Below are positions 1-4,914 of a stretch of DNA of 6,720 nt, one piece after another. The stretch is from Nitrospirota bacterium (GTDB lineage: Bacteria; Nitrospirota_A; Leptospirillia; Leptospirillales; Leptospirillaceae), in the NCBI GenBank assembly GCA_021838765.1, contig JAKCCY010000144.1, positions 1 to 6,720 on the forward strand, given 5' to 3'. The notes beneath the pieces are model-generated. The model had not been told where the DNA came from and made no database searches. It saw only the letters and a program-made list of their open reading frames with translations. The translations under genes were made by a program, and so were the position numbers. Every line of letters begins with the position of its first letter. Within the stretch, counting starts at the first letter, position 1.

Positions 1-59
1 CCATCATCGGCCTTCTGGCCTTTGGATTTGTCCTCAAGTACTCCATTTCCCAGACCTAA
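1..59 (+). CDS. C-terminal end of an unidentified membrane protein (partial)
   Basis: The reading frame starting at base 3 is open from the window edge and ends at TAA (57-59). It encodes about 18 residues, mostly hydrophobic (IIGLLAFGFVLKYSISQT). This resembles the last transmembrane helix and short polar tail of an integral membrane protein. A strong terminator follows 33 nt downstream, which fits the end of a real gene. Too little is present to name a family. Confidence 0.5.
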   Translation, partial: IIGLLAFGFVLKYSISQT

Positions 60-91
60 AATGCCCTGGAAAACGTCTCTTGCCGTGAAAC

Positions 92-127
92 AAAAAAGGC
101 CTGTCCATTCAGGACAGGCCTTTTTTT
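92..127. terminator. Bidirectional intrinsic terminator
   Basis: A perfect 9-bp GC-rich stem, GGCCTGTCC (98-106) and GGACAGGCC (112-120), encloses a 5-nt loop. Six A lie on the left and seven T on the right. The structure therefore gives a stem followed by a U-tract in both directions. It sits between the plus-strand gene ending at 59 and the minus-strand gene ending at 147, so it can serve both. Confidence 0.9.
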
Positions 128-146
128 ATCCGGAAGCGTTCCACGC

Positions 147-644
147 TCAGTGGAACAATGAAGCTCCATGGCTTGAAGCACCCATGAAAAAAAGCATCGG
201 GATGGAAAGCATCGTATTGACCCTTGACGCCAGGAAAGCCTTTCTCGCCGCCTTGGCCTTCTCTTCAGGCTGGGCTGGGACAAGACCGATGACCCTCTTC
301 TGGTTGGGCCAGATAATACCCCATACATTCAACATCATGATGGTCCCCAGCCAGGCGCCCATGCCAATGACAGCAGCACCCTTGTGCAACATGAAGGCAT
401 CAGCCAGCATTCCTCTCTGCCCCAGGATCGAAAGCCCGAACAGGACAGTCAGGACAGAAGCCCAGCGGAAGAAAAACAGGGCACGGGGAACCAGATGCTT
501 GAAGGCTTCCGCCTTGGCTTCAGGAGAAATTGCCTTCAGAAAGGGTACCTGAACAAAGTTGAAATAGTACAAAAGACCGATCCACATGATTCCTGCGAGG
601 AAGTGTCCCCATCGCACAATCAGTTCCGTTGCCACATGATCCAT
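147..644 (-). CDS. Urate_ox_N-type four-helix membrane protein
   Basis: The 165-aa protein is integral to the membrane. It opens with the pattern RWGHFLAGIMWIGLLYYFNF (residues 11-30), which matches my recollection of the urate-oxidase N-terminal domain (PF06181, PuuD-like). Hydrophobic segments lie near residues 12-35, 55-75, 88-112 and 142-160, giving about four helices. In the larger PuuD proteins this domain precedes a cytochrome c domain; no CXXCH motif is present here, so only the membrane domain exists. The conserved His14 could bind haem, but this is inference. The ATG start is backed by AAGGAGA four bases upstream. A stand-alone protein of this size is usually annotated as hypothetical, and a role in respiration is more likely than urate breakdown because no purine-catabolism gene is nearby. 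The terminator at 92-127 lies 20 nt past the stop. Confidence 0.8.
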   Translation of the reverse strand: MDHVATELIVRWGHFLAGIMWIGLLYYFNFVQVPFLKAISPEAKAEAFKHLVPRALFFFRWASVLTVLFGLSILGQRGMLADAFMLHKGAAVIGMGAWLGTIMMLNVWGIIWPNQKRVIGLVPAQPEEKAKAARKAFLASRVNTMLSIPMLFFMGASSHGASLFH

Positions 645-717
645 GAAATCTCCTTCGGTTTAACCCCAATAAATGTTTAGCAGCTGCGAACAAGCAAGTT
701 TTTCACCAATTTAATGA

Positions 718-816
718 TCAGGCGTTTACCAATGCCCTTACAACAAAAAAGAGAACACCCGTCAGGGCAAATCCCGCCAACACCGTTCCCCATAGACTGT
801 CCAGAGGATTCTTCAC
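718..816 (-). CDS. 32-aa single-helix membrane peptide
   Basis: A GTG start (814-816) is preceded by AAAGGAGT with a 4-5 base spacer, which is a strong ribosome-binding site. The frame has an upstream ATG at 900, but that extension is poorly composed and has no ribosome-binding site, so the short form is preferred. The peptide has a short polar head (MKNPLDSLWG), one continuous hydrophobic helix of about 20 residues, and the tail VRALVNA. It resembles small accessory subunits of membrane complexes such as CcoQ-like peptides in topology only; no family is recognised. It lies 73 nt upstream of the Urate_ox_N-type gene on the same strand and may share its transcript. Confidence 0.55.
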   Translation of the reverse strand: MKNPLDSLWGTVLAGFALTGVLFFVVRALVNA

Positions 817-971
817 AATAACTCCTTTCCCAATAGCTATTTTCAAAAAAAGAAAACGCTTATCAAAATGATTCAAGATGGCAGAAGCAGTTCTGTCCAC
901 ATCCGTTAGATTCGGCTGATCCGATTCTTTCGATGTCCATTATACCCGATCATCTTCCATCTCCTCAAGCC

Positions 972-1286
972 ATGGAATCCCCAAAAAAGACGAAAATCAC
1001 TCCGGAATCCACCCTTGTCACCGTTTGCGTCGACCTGTCCAAGAGCACGTTCCACGTGGTAGGCCTCAATGCTGGAGGAAGCAAAGTTCTCCAATAGAAA
1101 TTCAACCGTGAAGGCTTCAGGGACTGGTTGGCCCGCACGAACCTTCCCCGGGTGACTGTTGCTATGGAGGCGTGCGGAGGAGCGCAGTGGTGGGGGACAT
1201 ATTGTCAGTCTCTGGGGCATACGCCAAAACTGATTCCTCCGCATCACGTCAAGCCCTTTACCACTTCCCAGAAGAATGATTTCGAT
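972..1286 (+). pseudogene. IS110-family transposase, 5' fragment, interrupted
   Basis: Translation from ATG 972 gives 105 codons of an IS110-type DEDD transposase N-terminus. Visible motifs are VCVDLSKSTFHV (first catalytic Asp at codon 21), VAMEACGGAQWW (Glu at codon 66), and HHVKPFTTSQKNDFD (Asp at codon 103), the start of the KNDxxD motif. Codon 42 is TAG (1095-1097) in an otherwise undisturbed frame, probably from a CAG. The coding match stops exactly at 1286, where a group II intron begins. The last catalytic Asp and the entire C-terminal half are not recognisable downstream of the intron. IS110 enzymes make a bridge-RNA-guided recombinase; here the gene is dead. The left end of the element would fall between about 820 and 971, but no boundary could be fixed. 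Confidence 0.85.
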
Positions 1287-1609
1287 GTGCGACGTGAAAA
1301 GTCACTTGCAGGAGCTGTTCTGTAGGAAGAACCCACTGTTCAGCCAGTGGAGCCCACCGACACATGCGGGAGGCGTAATCGTCCGGCATGAAGCTGTCGG
1401 AAACGTACCCGCGGGGAACAGTAGGACAACTCGCGAGGGAATCCGAACCTGGTAGCAACGACCGGGAAGGGGCAATGGCTAGATGGGATAAGGTCAACTC
1501 AGGTGAATCGTCGCAAGCATCGTTACATTTGACAAGCTCAAGTTGCTGGCCAAGGCTTGAACCAAAAGGCAAGCGGGTTGGTAGATCTTCTGTTGTATAA
1601 GATTTGGGT
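1287..1609 (+). ncRNA. Group II intron 5' region (domain I, possibly I-III)
   Basis: The stretch starts with GTGCGAC, the canonical group II 5' splice-site class, immediately after the last recognisable IS110 codon. It has no long sensible reading frame but many small stems. These include CCACTG/CAGTGG around 1331-1350, CCGACA/TGTCGG enclosing an inner ATGC/GCAT stem at about 1357-1402, and AGATCTT/AAGAT near 1584-1604. This stem-rich, GA-internal-loop character is typical of ribozyme domain I. I could not place the exon-binding sites or the epsilon, zeta and kappa elements with certainty, and I cannot tell whether domains II and III are included. A covariance search with the Rfam group-II-D1 models would settle this. 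Confidence 0.6.
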
Positions 1610-1649
1610 ATTCACACTTTGTGATTGGCATCAATCATAAAGTATGAAT
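1610..1649. repeat. 18-bp imperfect palindrome
   Basis: ATTCACACTTTGTGATTG (1610-1627) and CAATCATAAAGTATGAAT (1632-1649) are inverted copies matching at 16 of 18 positions around a 4-nt centre. It lies at the sharp change from GC-balanced intron sequence to the AT-rich toxin-antitoxin leader. It may be a regulator site or the edge of the inserted cassette. Confidence 0.75.
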
Positions 1650-1651
1650 TT

Positions 1652-1666
1652 TTGATCAATGATCAA
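1652..1666. repeat. 15-bp perfect palindrome
   Basis: TTGATCA and TGATCAA flank a single A. It is the second of three dyads within 100 bases upstream of the antitoxin gene, a spacing that suggests repeated dimer binding sites. Confidence 0.65.
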
Positions 1667-1677
1667 CCCTCTTTATT

Positions 1678-1707
1678 TAAATAGCTAATTGACTAATTAG
1701 CTATTTA
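1678..1707. promoter_or_regulatory. Candidate toxin-antitoxin operator (perfect 13-bp inverted repeat)
   Basis: TAAATAGCTAATT (1678-1690) and AATTAGCTATTTA (1695-1707) are perfect inverted copies around GACT. The dyad covers the -35 box at 1689-1694 and most of the promoter spacer. This is where an autoregulating antitoxin or toxin-antitoxin complex would sit. The position is observed; the binding protein is inferred. Confidence 0.65.
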
Positions 1708-1717
1708 TGGATATTAT
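1689..1717 (+). promoter_or_regulatory. Sigma-70 promoter of the toxin-antitoxin operon
   Basis: The -35 box TTGACT (1689-1694) and the -10 box TATTAT (1712-1717) each match consensus at 5 of 6 positions, with the ideal 17-bp spacer. Transcription would begin near 1724, 30 nt before the antitoxin start, with AGGAGGT (1744-1750) in the leader. It gives the cassette its own expression, independent of intron or IS transcription. Confidence 0.75.
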
Positions 1718-1753
1718 GGAAATCCATCGGATCCAACGTTCTGAGGAGGTGCA

Positions 1754-2083
1754 ATGAAAACAATTCCTGCCACGGAAGCAAAAAACAGGTTTGGAGAACA
1801 TTTCAACCTTGCCGATAATGAATCGTTACTCATTGAAACGCGAGGTCTTCCAACCCATTTGGTGTTCAATGCCAAAACGGGCATTCGCCTTGTCCTGGGC
1901 GCGTTCGCCGATGGGGCCATCAGCCGGGCCGAGGCTATGGATCTCCTCGGTTTCGAGTGGTACGGAGAACTTCTCGATGCCATGAGGGACAACGGGATCG
2001 ATCGAGGTGATGCCGTTCTGGATCCCAAAATCAGAGCAGAACTTGATCGAGTCATGCCCGTTATTGAAGAGGCCCTTTCCTGA
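1754..2083 (+). CDS. Antitoxin, Phd-like N-terminus with UPF0175-like C-terminus
   Basis: This 109-aa protein is probably the antitoxin and autorepressor of the operon. Residues 1-45 resemble a Phd/YefM-type DNA-binding fold (IPATEAKNRFGEHF, then an ESLLIETRGLPTHLVF strand pair). Residues 50-80 contain GAISRAEAMDLLGFEWYGEL, which follows the UPF0175 pattern of a short helix-turn-helix (G-x-I-S-x-x-x-A-x-x-L-L-G). The acidic C-terminal part would be expected to bind and mask the PIN toxin. AGGAGGT lies 3 bases before the ATG, a strong site suited to making excess antitoxin. Its TGA overlaps the toxin ATG by one base (TGATG), indicating translational coupling. The two-part architecture is read by eye from motif resemblance, so the family split is moderately sure; the antitoxin role rests mainly on the gene pair. 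Confidence 0.75.
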   Translation: MKTIPATEAKNRFGEHFNLADNESLLIETRGLPTHLVFNAKTGIRLVLGAFADGAISRAEAMDLLGFEWYGELLDAMRDNGIDRGDAVLDPKIRAELDRVMPVIEEALS

Positions 2084-2727
2084 TGACCCGGGCGATCAAT
2101 ATCGTGATCCCGGATGCTGGCCCGCTCATTTCCTTGGCAAAAGGTGGGCACTTGGATCTGCTGTTTTTTTTCAAACCGGAGGTCCGAATCCTCATCGCCG
2201 ATGCGGTGGCCCACGAAGTGACTCGGTTCGCCGGCAAGCATCCCGATGCGGCCGTCATTGCAGGTTTTATCGCGAAGAATGCCCCACGGGTGCAGGTCGA
2301 AAAAACAGAACTGGGGGCAACGCTCATTGCCGCAATGCAACTATGGGACACTTACCAAAGTGCGCCACCGGAAAAGAAAAGCATTCTGGAAAATGCGGTC
2401 GGATTAAAGCCTGAGAATCCTCCGCGCAACGGAGGCGAAGCCGCGATCCTTGGCTTGGCCCGCGAGATGACATATGCGCACAAGGAAAATGTCATTCTCG
2501 TTCTTTCCGAGGATCGCCGCTTTCTCTCAGCCGCCATCGGTCTAACACAAACGCATGTTCTCTCCACACGCGCTTTTCTCGAGGGTTTGTCGAGGCTTGG
2601 GAAAATCTCTCTCGATGAAATCTGGTCGGACATCGTGACCAACCGGGCAGGAGTCAACTCTGACTCTGTCGATGAACCCGCCCCAGACGAAGAAACCGAT
2701 TGGCATTCCTCGATCAGCGAATTCTGA
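2083..2727 (+). CDS. PIN-domain ribonuclease toxin (DUF3368-like)
   Basis: The 214-aa protein carries PIN-type acidic residues in the expected order: Asp11 in IVIPDAGPLISLAK, Glu45 in VAHEVTRF, Glu119 in NGGEAAILGLA, and Asp144 in LSEDRRFL. PIN toxins are metal-dependent ribonucleases that cut tRNA, rRNA or mRNA when not held by their antitoxin. It is longer than ordinary VapC or DUF3368 proteins (about 130-160 aa). The extra length is an insert of roughly 50 residues between Glu45 and Glu119 and a polar, acidic tail after about residue 185 (SVDEPAPDEETDWHSS). Translation is coupled to the antitoxin through TGATG, with AAGAGG upstream as a modest ribosome-binding site. All four acidic residues are intact, so the toxin is probably active. 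The RNA target cannot be inferred. Confidence 0.75.
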   Translation: MTRAINIVIPDAGPLISLAKGGHLDLLFFFKPEVRILIADAVAHEVTRFAGKHPDAAVIAGFIAKNAPRVQVEKTELGATLIAAMQLWDTYQSAPPEKKSILENAVGLKPENPPRNGGEAAILGLAREMTYAHKENVILVLSEDRRFLSAAIGLTQTHVLSTRAFLEGLSRLGKISLDEIWSDIVTNRAGVNSDSVDEPAPDEETDWHSSISEF

Positions 2728-2736
2728 ATGTCATAG

Positions 2737-2763
2737 GAGTTTTGTGTATCGATCACAAAATTC
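2737..2763. repeat. Stem-loop just after the toxin gene
   Basis: GAGTTTTGTG (2737-2746) pairs with CACAAAATTC (2754-2763) with one G-U pair, around a TATCGAT loop. There is no T-run after it, so it is not a typical intrinsic terminator. An outer CTGAAT/ATTCAG pair (2724-2729, 2760-2765) competes with it. It may protect the 3' end of the transcript or mark the right edge of the inserted cassette. Confidence 0.5.
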
Positions 2764-2927
2764 AGATACCCTAAGATTTACGCTGACGACAACTCCCTCC
2801 GGTGTACAGACGAGACCCTCCCCCATCGCACGCTCATCAAGCAGAACACGACAACCTCGTATACCTGCCCTTCACGTATCCCAAGGCAGCGTTACCGGCT
2901 CCCGTAAGAAGGGGCTTTGACTGGCTT
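2764..2927 (+). other. Unassigned segment before intron domain V
   Basis: In an intact intron this would be the 3' side of domain IV. No reverse-transcriptase C-terminus could be read in any frame. A GGCTCCC/GGGGCTT-like weak stem lies near 2897-2917. One frame stays open for about 54 codons and ends within domain V, but I do not consider it a gene. Confidence 0.35.
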
Positions 2928-2999
2928 GAGCCGGATGCGCCAAAAGGCTGACGTCCGGCTCGGGGGAGATGGCGCAGTAATGCGCTGTCCCTACCCGAC
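2928..2999 (+). ncRNA. Group II intron domains V and VI with 3' splice end
   Basis: Positions 2928-2961 form a 34-nt domain V. GAGCCGGA pairs perfectly with TCCGGCTC (8 bp), the catalytic AGC triad is present at 2929-2931, and the ACG of the bulge region is kept. The distal helix is imperfect (GCC/GGC closed by AAAA, with two adjacent mismatches below it). Positions 2962-2999 fold as domain VI: a GGCGC/GCGCT stem with loop AGTAA, a lower stem, and an unpaired A at 2993 six bases before the end CCCGAC. A branch-point A at this distance and a terminal AC (consensus AY) fit group II rules well. Confidence 0.75.
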
Positions 3000-3200
3000 A
3001 ATAAGACGCAAAGGACCAAACGCCTTCGCGCATCCTCGGTGAAAGAGGAACTTTCGGTCGCGAGACCGCCCCCCCCCACTACAGCAAAAGCTTAGTAGCG
3101 GGTAGTTGATAAACTGGATCCTTTAGAACGAAGCCCCACAAGAGTCCGGTCCGGTCCACAACAAAGCCAGACGAGGTCCCCTGCGGAACAAGCATAAACC
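3000..3200. other. Non-coding stretch after the intron
   Basis: This should be the 3' exon, the continuation of the IS110 transposase, but none of the three plus frames shows the expected post-motif sequence (DA-x-AI-x-EA-x-x-RP pattern). It contains a run of nine C (3069-3077) and no convincing gene, tRNA or terminator. It may be a scrambled IS end or older chromosomal sequence. Confidence 0.4.
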
Positions 3201-3230
3201 TTGCCAAGGAGGATCCTCAGGTGCTATAGT
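3201..3230 (+). promoter_or_regulatory. Probable sigma-70 promoter of the helicase operon
   Basis: TTGCCA (3201-3206) and TATAGT (3225-3230) each match consensus at 5 of 6 positions with an 18-bp spacer. The spacer contains the perfect palindrome GAGGATCCTC (3209-3218), and the -35 box lies inside CCTTGCCAAGG. Either could be a regulator site. Transcription would start near 3237. Confidence 0.55.
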
Positions 3231-3236
3231 CATTTC

Positions 3237-3508
3237 GTTGAGCCCATGTGCCCAGCATTTTTACTGATGGTTTGTCGATTATTCAAGTCTTTTTGCGTGA
3301 CCCTCCCAAATTGTTTTCAGCCTTTCGGCCGAAGATTCTACTCCCTAGATCATCAAACGTGGGGGTTGCCTGAGAGGGATGGAGTCAATCCCTCTCTGTA
3401 TACCGTCCGACGGAGAGCATTCTGGACTTGAACGACTCGCCAGGAGGGGGTTTCCCCCAACCGGGTCAGGAGCTTTCTGCGCCCAAAATCTTAGGAGGTA
3501 TTCGTATC
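3237..3508 (+). promoter_or_regulatory. Long structured leader of the helicase mRNA
   Basis: If the promoter at 3201-3230 is used, about 270 nt lie before the helicase start codon. The leader contains a perfect 9-bp stem, GAGAGGGAT (3372-3380) with ATCCCTCTC (3388-3396), and loop GGAGTCA. It also has TTCGGCCGAA (3324-3333) and GGGGG/CCCCC (3446-3458). None has a terminator T-run. Long leaders are common on cold-induced and autoregulated DEAD-box helicase genes. A GGA in a hairpin loop is also the shape bound by CsrA, but both ideas are inference. Confidence 0.45.
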
Positions 3509-4912
3509 ATGTTCCAAAATCAATCCGTTGAACCCAAATCACCCACTGTCAAAAATGTCGAGGCAGACGAACCTGTCGATCAAGTCACTTTCGCCGATCT
3601 TGGTCTGGCTCCCGAAATACTGAAGGCCTTAAACGATATCGAGCATTTTGTTCCCACCCCGATTCAGGCCGCCACCATTCCCCTGATCATCGAAGGACGG
3701 GACATCCTTGGCATCGCCCGGACCGGAACAGGAAAAACCGGCGGATTCCTTCTGCCGGCACTTCACAGGATCTTCCAGAGCAGAACGGCAAAGCAGGGCT
3801 TCCGCGTTCTCATTCTTTCCCCAACCAGGGAACTCGCGAACCAGACTTTTTCTGCAGCCATGTCCTACTCCAAATACACCCGTTCCCGACAGATCCTTCT
3901 CGTGGGCGGAACAGACCTCAGACGCCAGGAAATGTCGCTGAGAAAACCATGGGACATCGCAGTCGTCACCCCGGGGCGGCTTCTTGATCACCTTCGACGG
4001 GGCAACATCAACCTTGCCCACATCTCCATGGTGATCATCGATGAGGCCGACCGGATGCTCGACATGGGCTTTTTCCCCGACATCCAGGCCATTGTCGCCG
4101 GTCTTCCCCAGGATCGACAGTCTCTTCTGTTCTCGGCAACACTTCCACCAAGGATCCAGGAACTTGCAAGATCATTCCAGAGAGATGCCGCGATCATTCG
4201 ACTGAACTCAAGCGAGCCTTCATCGCCCCAGATCGAACAGGAGATTGTCACCGTCTCCCACGGATCCCAGAAACTGGGCATTCTCAAGACGATCCTGGAC
4301 TCAGTCAAAAACCATACGGGCCAGACGATTGTCTTTACAAGAACCAAGCGTGGAGCCGAAGAGCTTTCCATTTCCCTTTCCGGGGAAGGATACTCCACAG
4401 ATGCACTCCATGGAGACAAGTCCCAGCATGTCCGGAACAGGGTTCTTGCCAGATTCAGAAAAGGCGACCTCAAGATTCTGGTTGCAACGGATGTGGCGGC
4501 CCGTGGCCTTGACATCGAAGGGATCACCCACGTCATCAACTATGACCTTCCCCAGACCGCCGAGGACTATGTCCACAGGATCGGCCGGACAGGACGCGCA
4601 GGACGCACAGGAAAAGCCATTTCATTTTACCATCCTGCCGACACCGACACGATGAGATCGATCGAGCGCATGACAGGCGAGCCGATCCCGAGACACCCGC
4701 TGTCAGTTCCGCACCCAACATCCTATCGGCCGAGAACGGGATCATCTTCCGGACCGAGATCAGGATCGGGAAGACCTTCCTACGGATCGGGCGGAGGATC
4801 TGACCGCTCATCCAGAAGCGGAAGCGGTGGACGTCGTACCACAGGTGGCGGGTACCGCTCTTCAGGCTCATCATCGCACCAGTCCTCTTCTTTCAGCAGG
4901 AAAGATCCCTGA
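3509..4912 (+). CDS. rhlE: DEAD-box ATP-dependent RNA helicase, RhlE-like
   Basis: The 467-aa cytoplasmic enzyme unwinds RNA duplexes using ATP, in ribosome assembly and mRNA decay. All core motifs are present: Q motif with Phe28 and PTPIQ (49-53), Walker A ARTGTGKT (70-77), PTREL (105-109), TPGR (154-157), DEAD (178-181), SAT (209-211), TDVAARGLD (327-335) and HRIGRTGR (356-363). After the helicase core, residues from about 405 on form a Ser/Gly/Arg-rich disordered tail (for example GSGGGSDRSSRSGSGGRR), typical of RNA-binding tails in RhlE and CsdA relatives. The frame is open upstream to 3428, but ATG 3509 is chosen because AGGAGG (3493-3498) precedes it by 10 bases and the protein then begins at normal length. 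The symbol rhlE is by class; rhlB or csdA orthology cannot be excluded. It leads an operon with the following gene. Confidence 0.93.
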   Translation: MFQNQSVEPKSPTVKNVEADEPVDQVTFADLGLAPEILKALNDIEHFVPTPIQAATIPLIIEGRDILGIARTGTGKTGGFLLPALHRIFQSRTAKQGFRVLILSPTRELANQTFSAAMSYSKYTRSRQILLVGGTDLRRQEMSLRKPWDIAVVTPGRLLDHLRRGNINLAHISMVIIDEADRMLDMGFFPDIQAIVAGLPQDRQSLLFSATLPPRIQELARSFQRDAAIIRLNSSEPSSPQIEQEIVTVSHGSQKLGILKTILDSVKNHTGQTIVFTRTKRGAEELSISLSGEGYSTDALHGDKSQHVRNRVLARFRKGDLKILVATDVAARGLDIEGITHVINYDLPQTAEDYVHRIGRTGRAGRTGKAISFYHPADTDTMRSIERMTGEPIPRHPLSVPHPTSYRPRTGSSSGPRSGSGRPSYGSGGGSDRSSRSGSGGRRTTGGGYRSSGSSSHQSSSFSRKDP

Positions 4913-4914
4913 AA

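Larger units (their letters stand above)
1287..2999 (+). mobile_element. Group II intron with a toxin-antitoxin operon in place of its reverse transcriptase
   Basis: The left boundary is set by the GTGCGAC 5' end and the right boundary by domain V, domain VI and a terminal CCCGAC. The span of 1713 nt is of ordinary size for an ORF-containing group II intron. However, no reverse-transcriptase, maturase or HNH motif was seen between the ends. The interior instead holds palindromes, a promoter and a two-gene toxin-antitoxin operon (about 1610-2765). Two explanations fit. The cassette may have replaced the 3' half of domain I, domains II-III and the RT gene of a larger intron, leaving it dead. 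Or it may occupy domain IV of a compact ribozyme of the IIC size class, which could still splice if a maturase acts in trans. The sequence alone does not decide. Confidence 0.6.

Noticed and set aside
817..971. Possible IS110 bridge-RNA region before the transposase, with an imperfect dyad near 909-929.
   Set aside because: IS110 elements do encode such an RNA in a non-coding end, but no element boundary or recognisable guide loops could be identified here.
1269..1592. Seven-base complementarity between exon CAGAAGA (1269-1275) and intron TCTTCTG (1586-1592) as an exon-binding-site pair.
   Set aside because: It lies 11 bases from the splice junction, too far for the first intron-binding site and not well placed for the second, so chance is likely.
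1714..2340. Minus-strand frame of 208 codons across the toxin-antitoxin genes.
   Set aside because: It is a shadow of the plus-strand genes, which have proper ribosome-binding sites, overlap and family motifs.
2786..2952. Open frame of about 54 codons ending APVRRGFDWLEPDAPKG, which recalls a peptide-binding protein motif (NPDAPKGG).
   Set aside because: The similar residues are encoded by the domain V sequence itself, and the frame has no start or ribosome-binding site; domain V/VI structure explains these bases better.
3089..3208. Minus-strand frame of about 40 codons containing VVDRTGLLWGFVLKDPVYQL.
   Set aside because: It reads rather protein-like but has no start signal and I recognise no family; kept only as a possible gene remnant.
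3201..3431. Plus-strand frame of 76 codons from TTG 3201.
   Set aside because: Composition is unlike a protein (rich in Cys, Phe and Arg), there is no ribosome-binding site, and a promoter and leader explain the region.
3428..3508. Upstream extension of the helicase by 27 residues.
   Set aside because: The extension is unlike helicase N-termini, and AGGAGG at 3493-3498 clearly points to ATG 3509.
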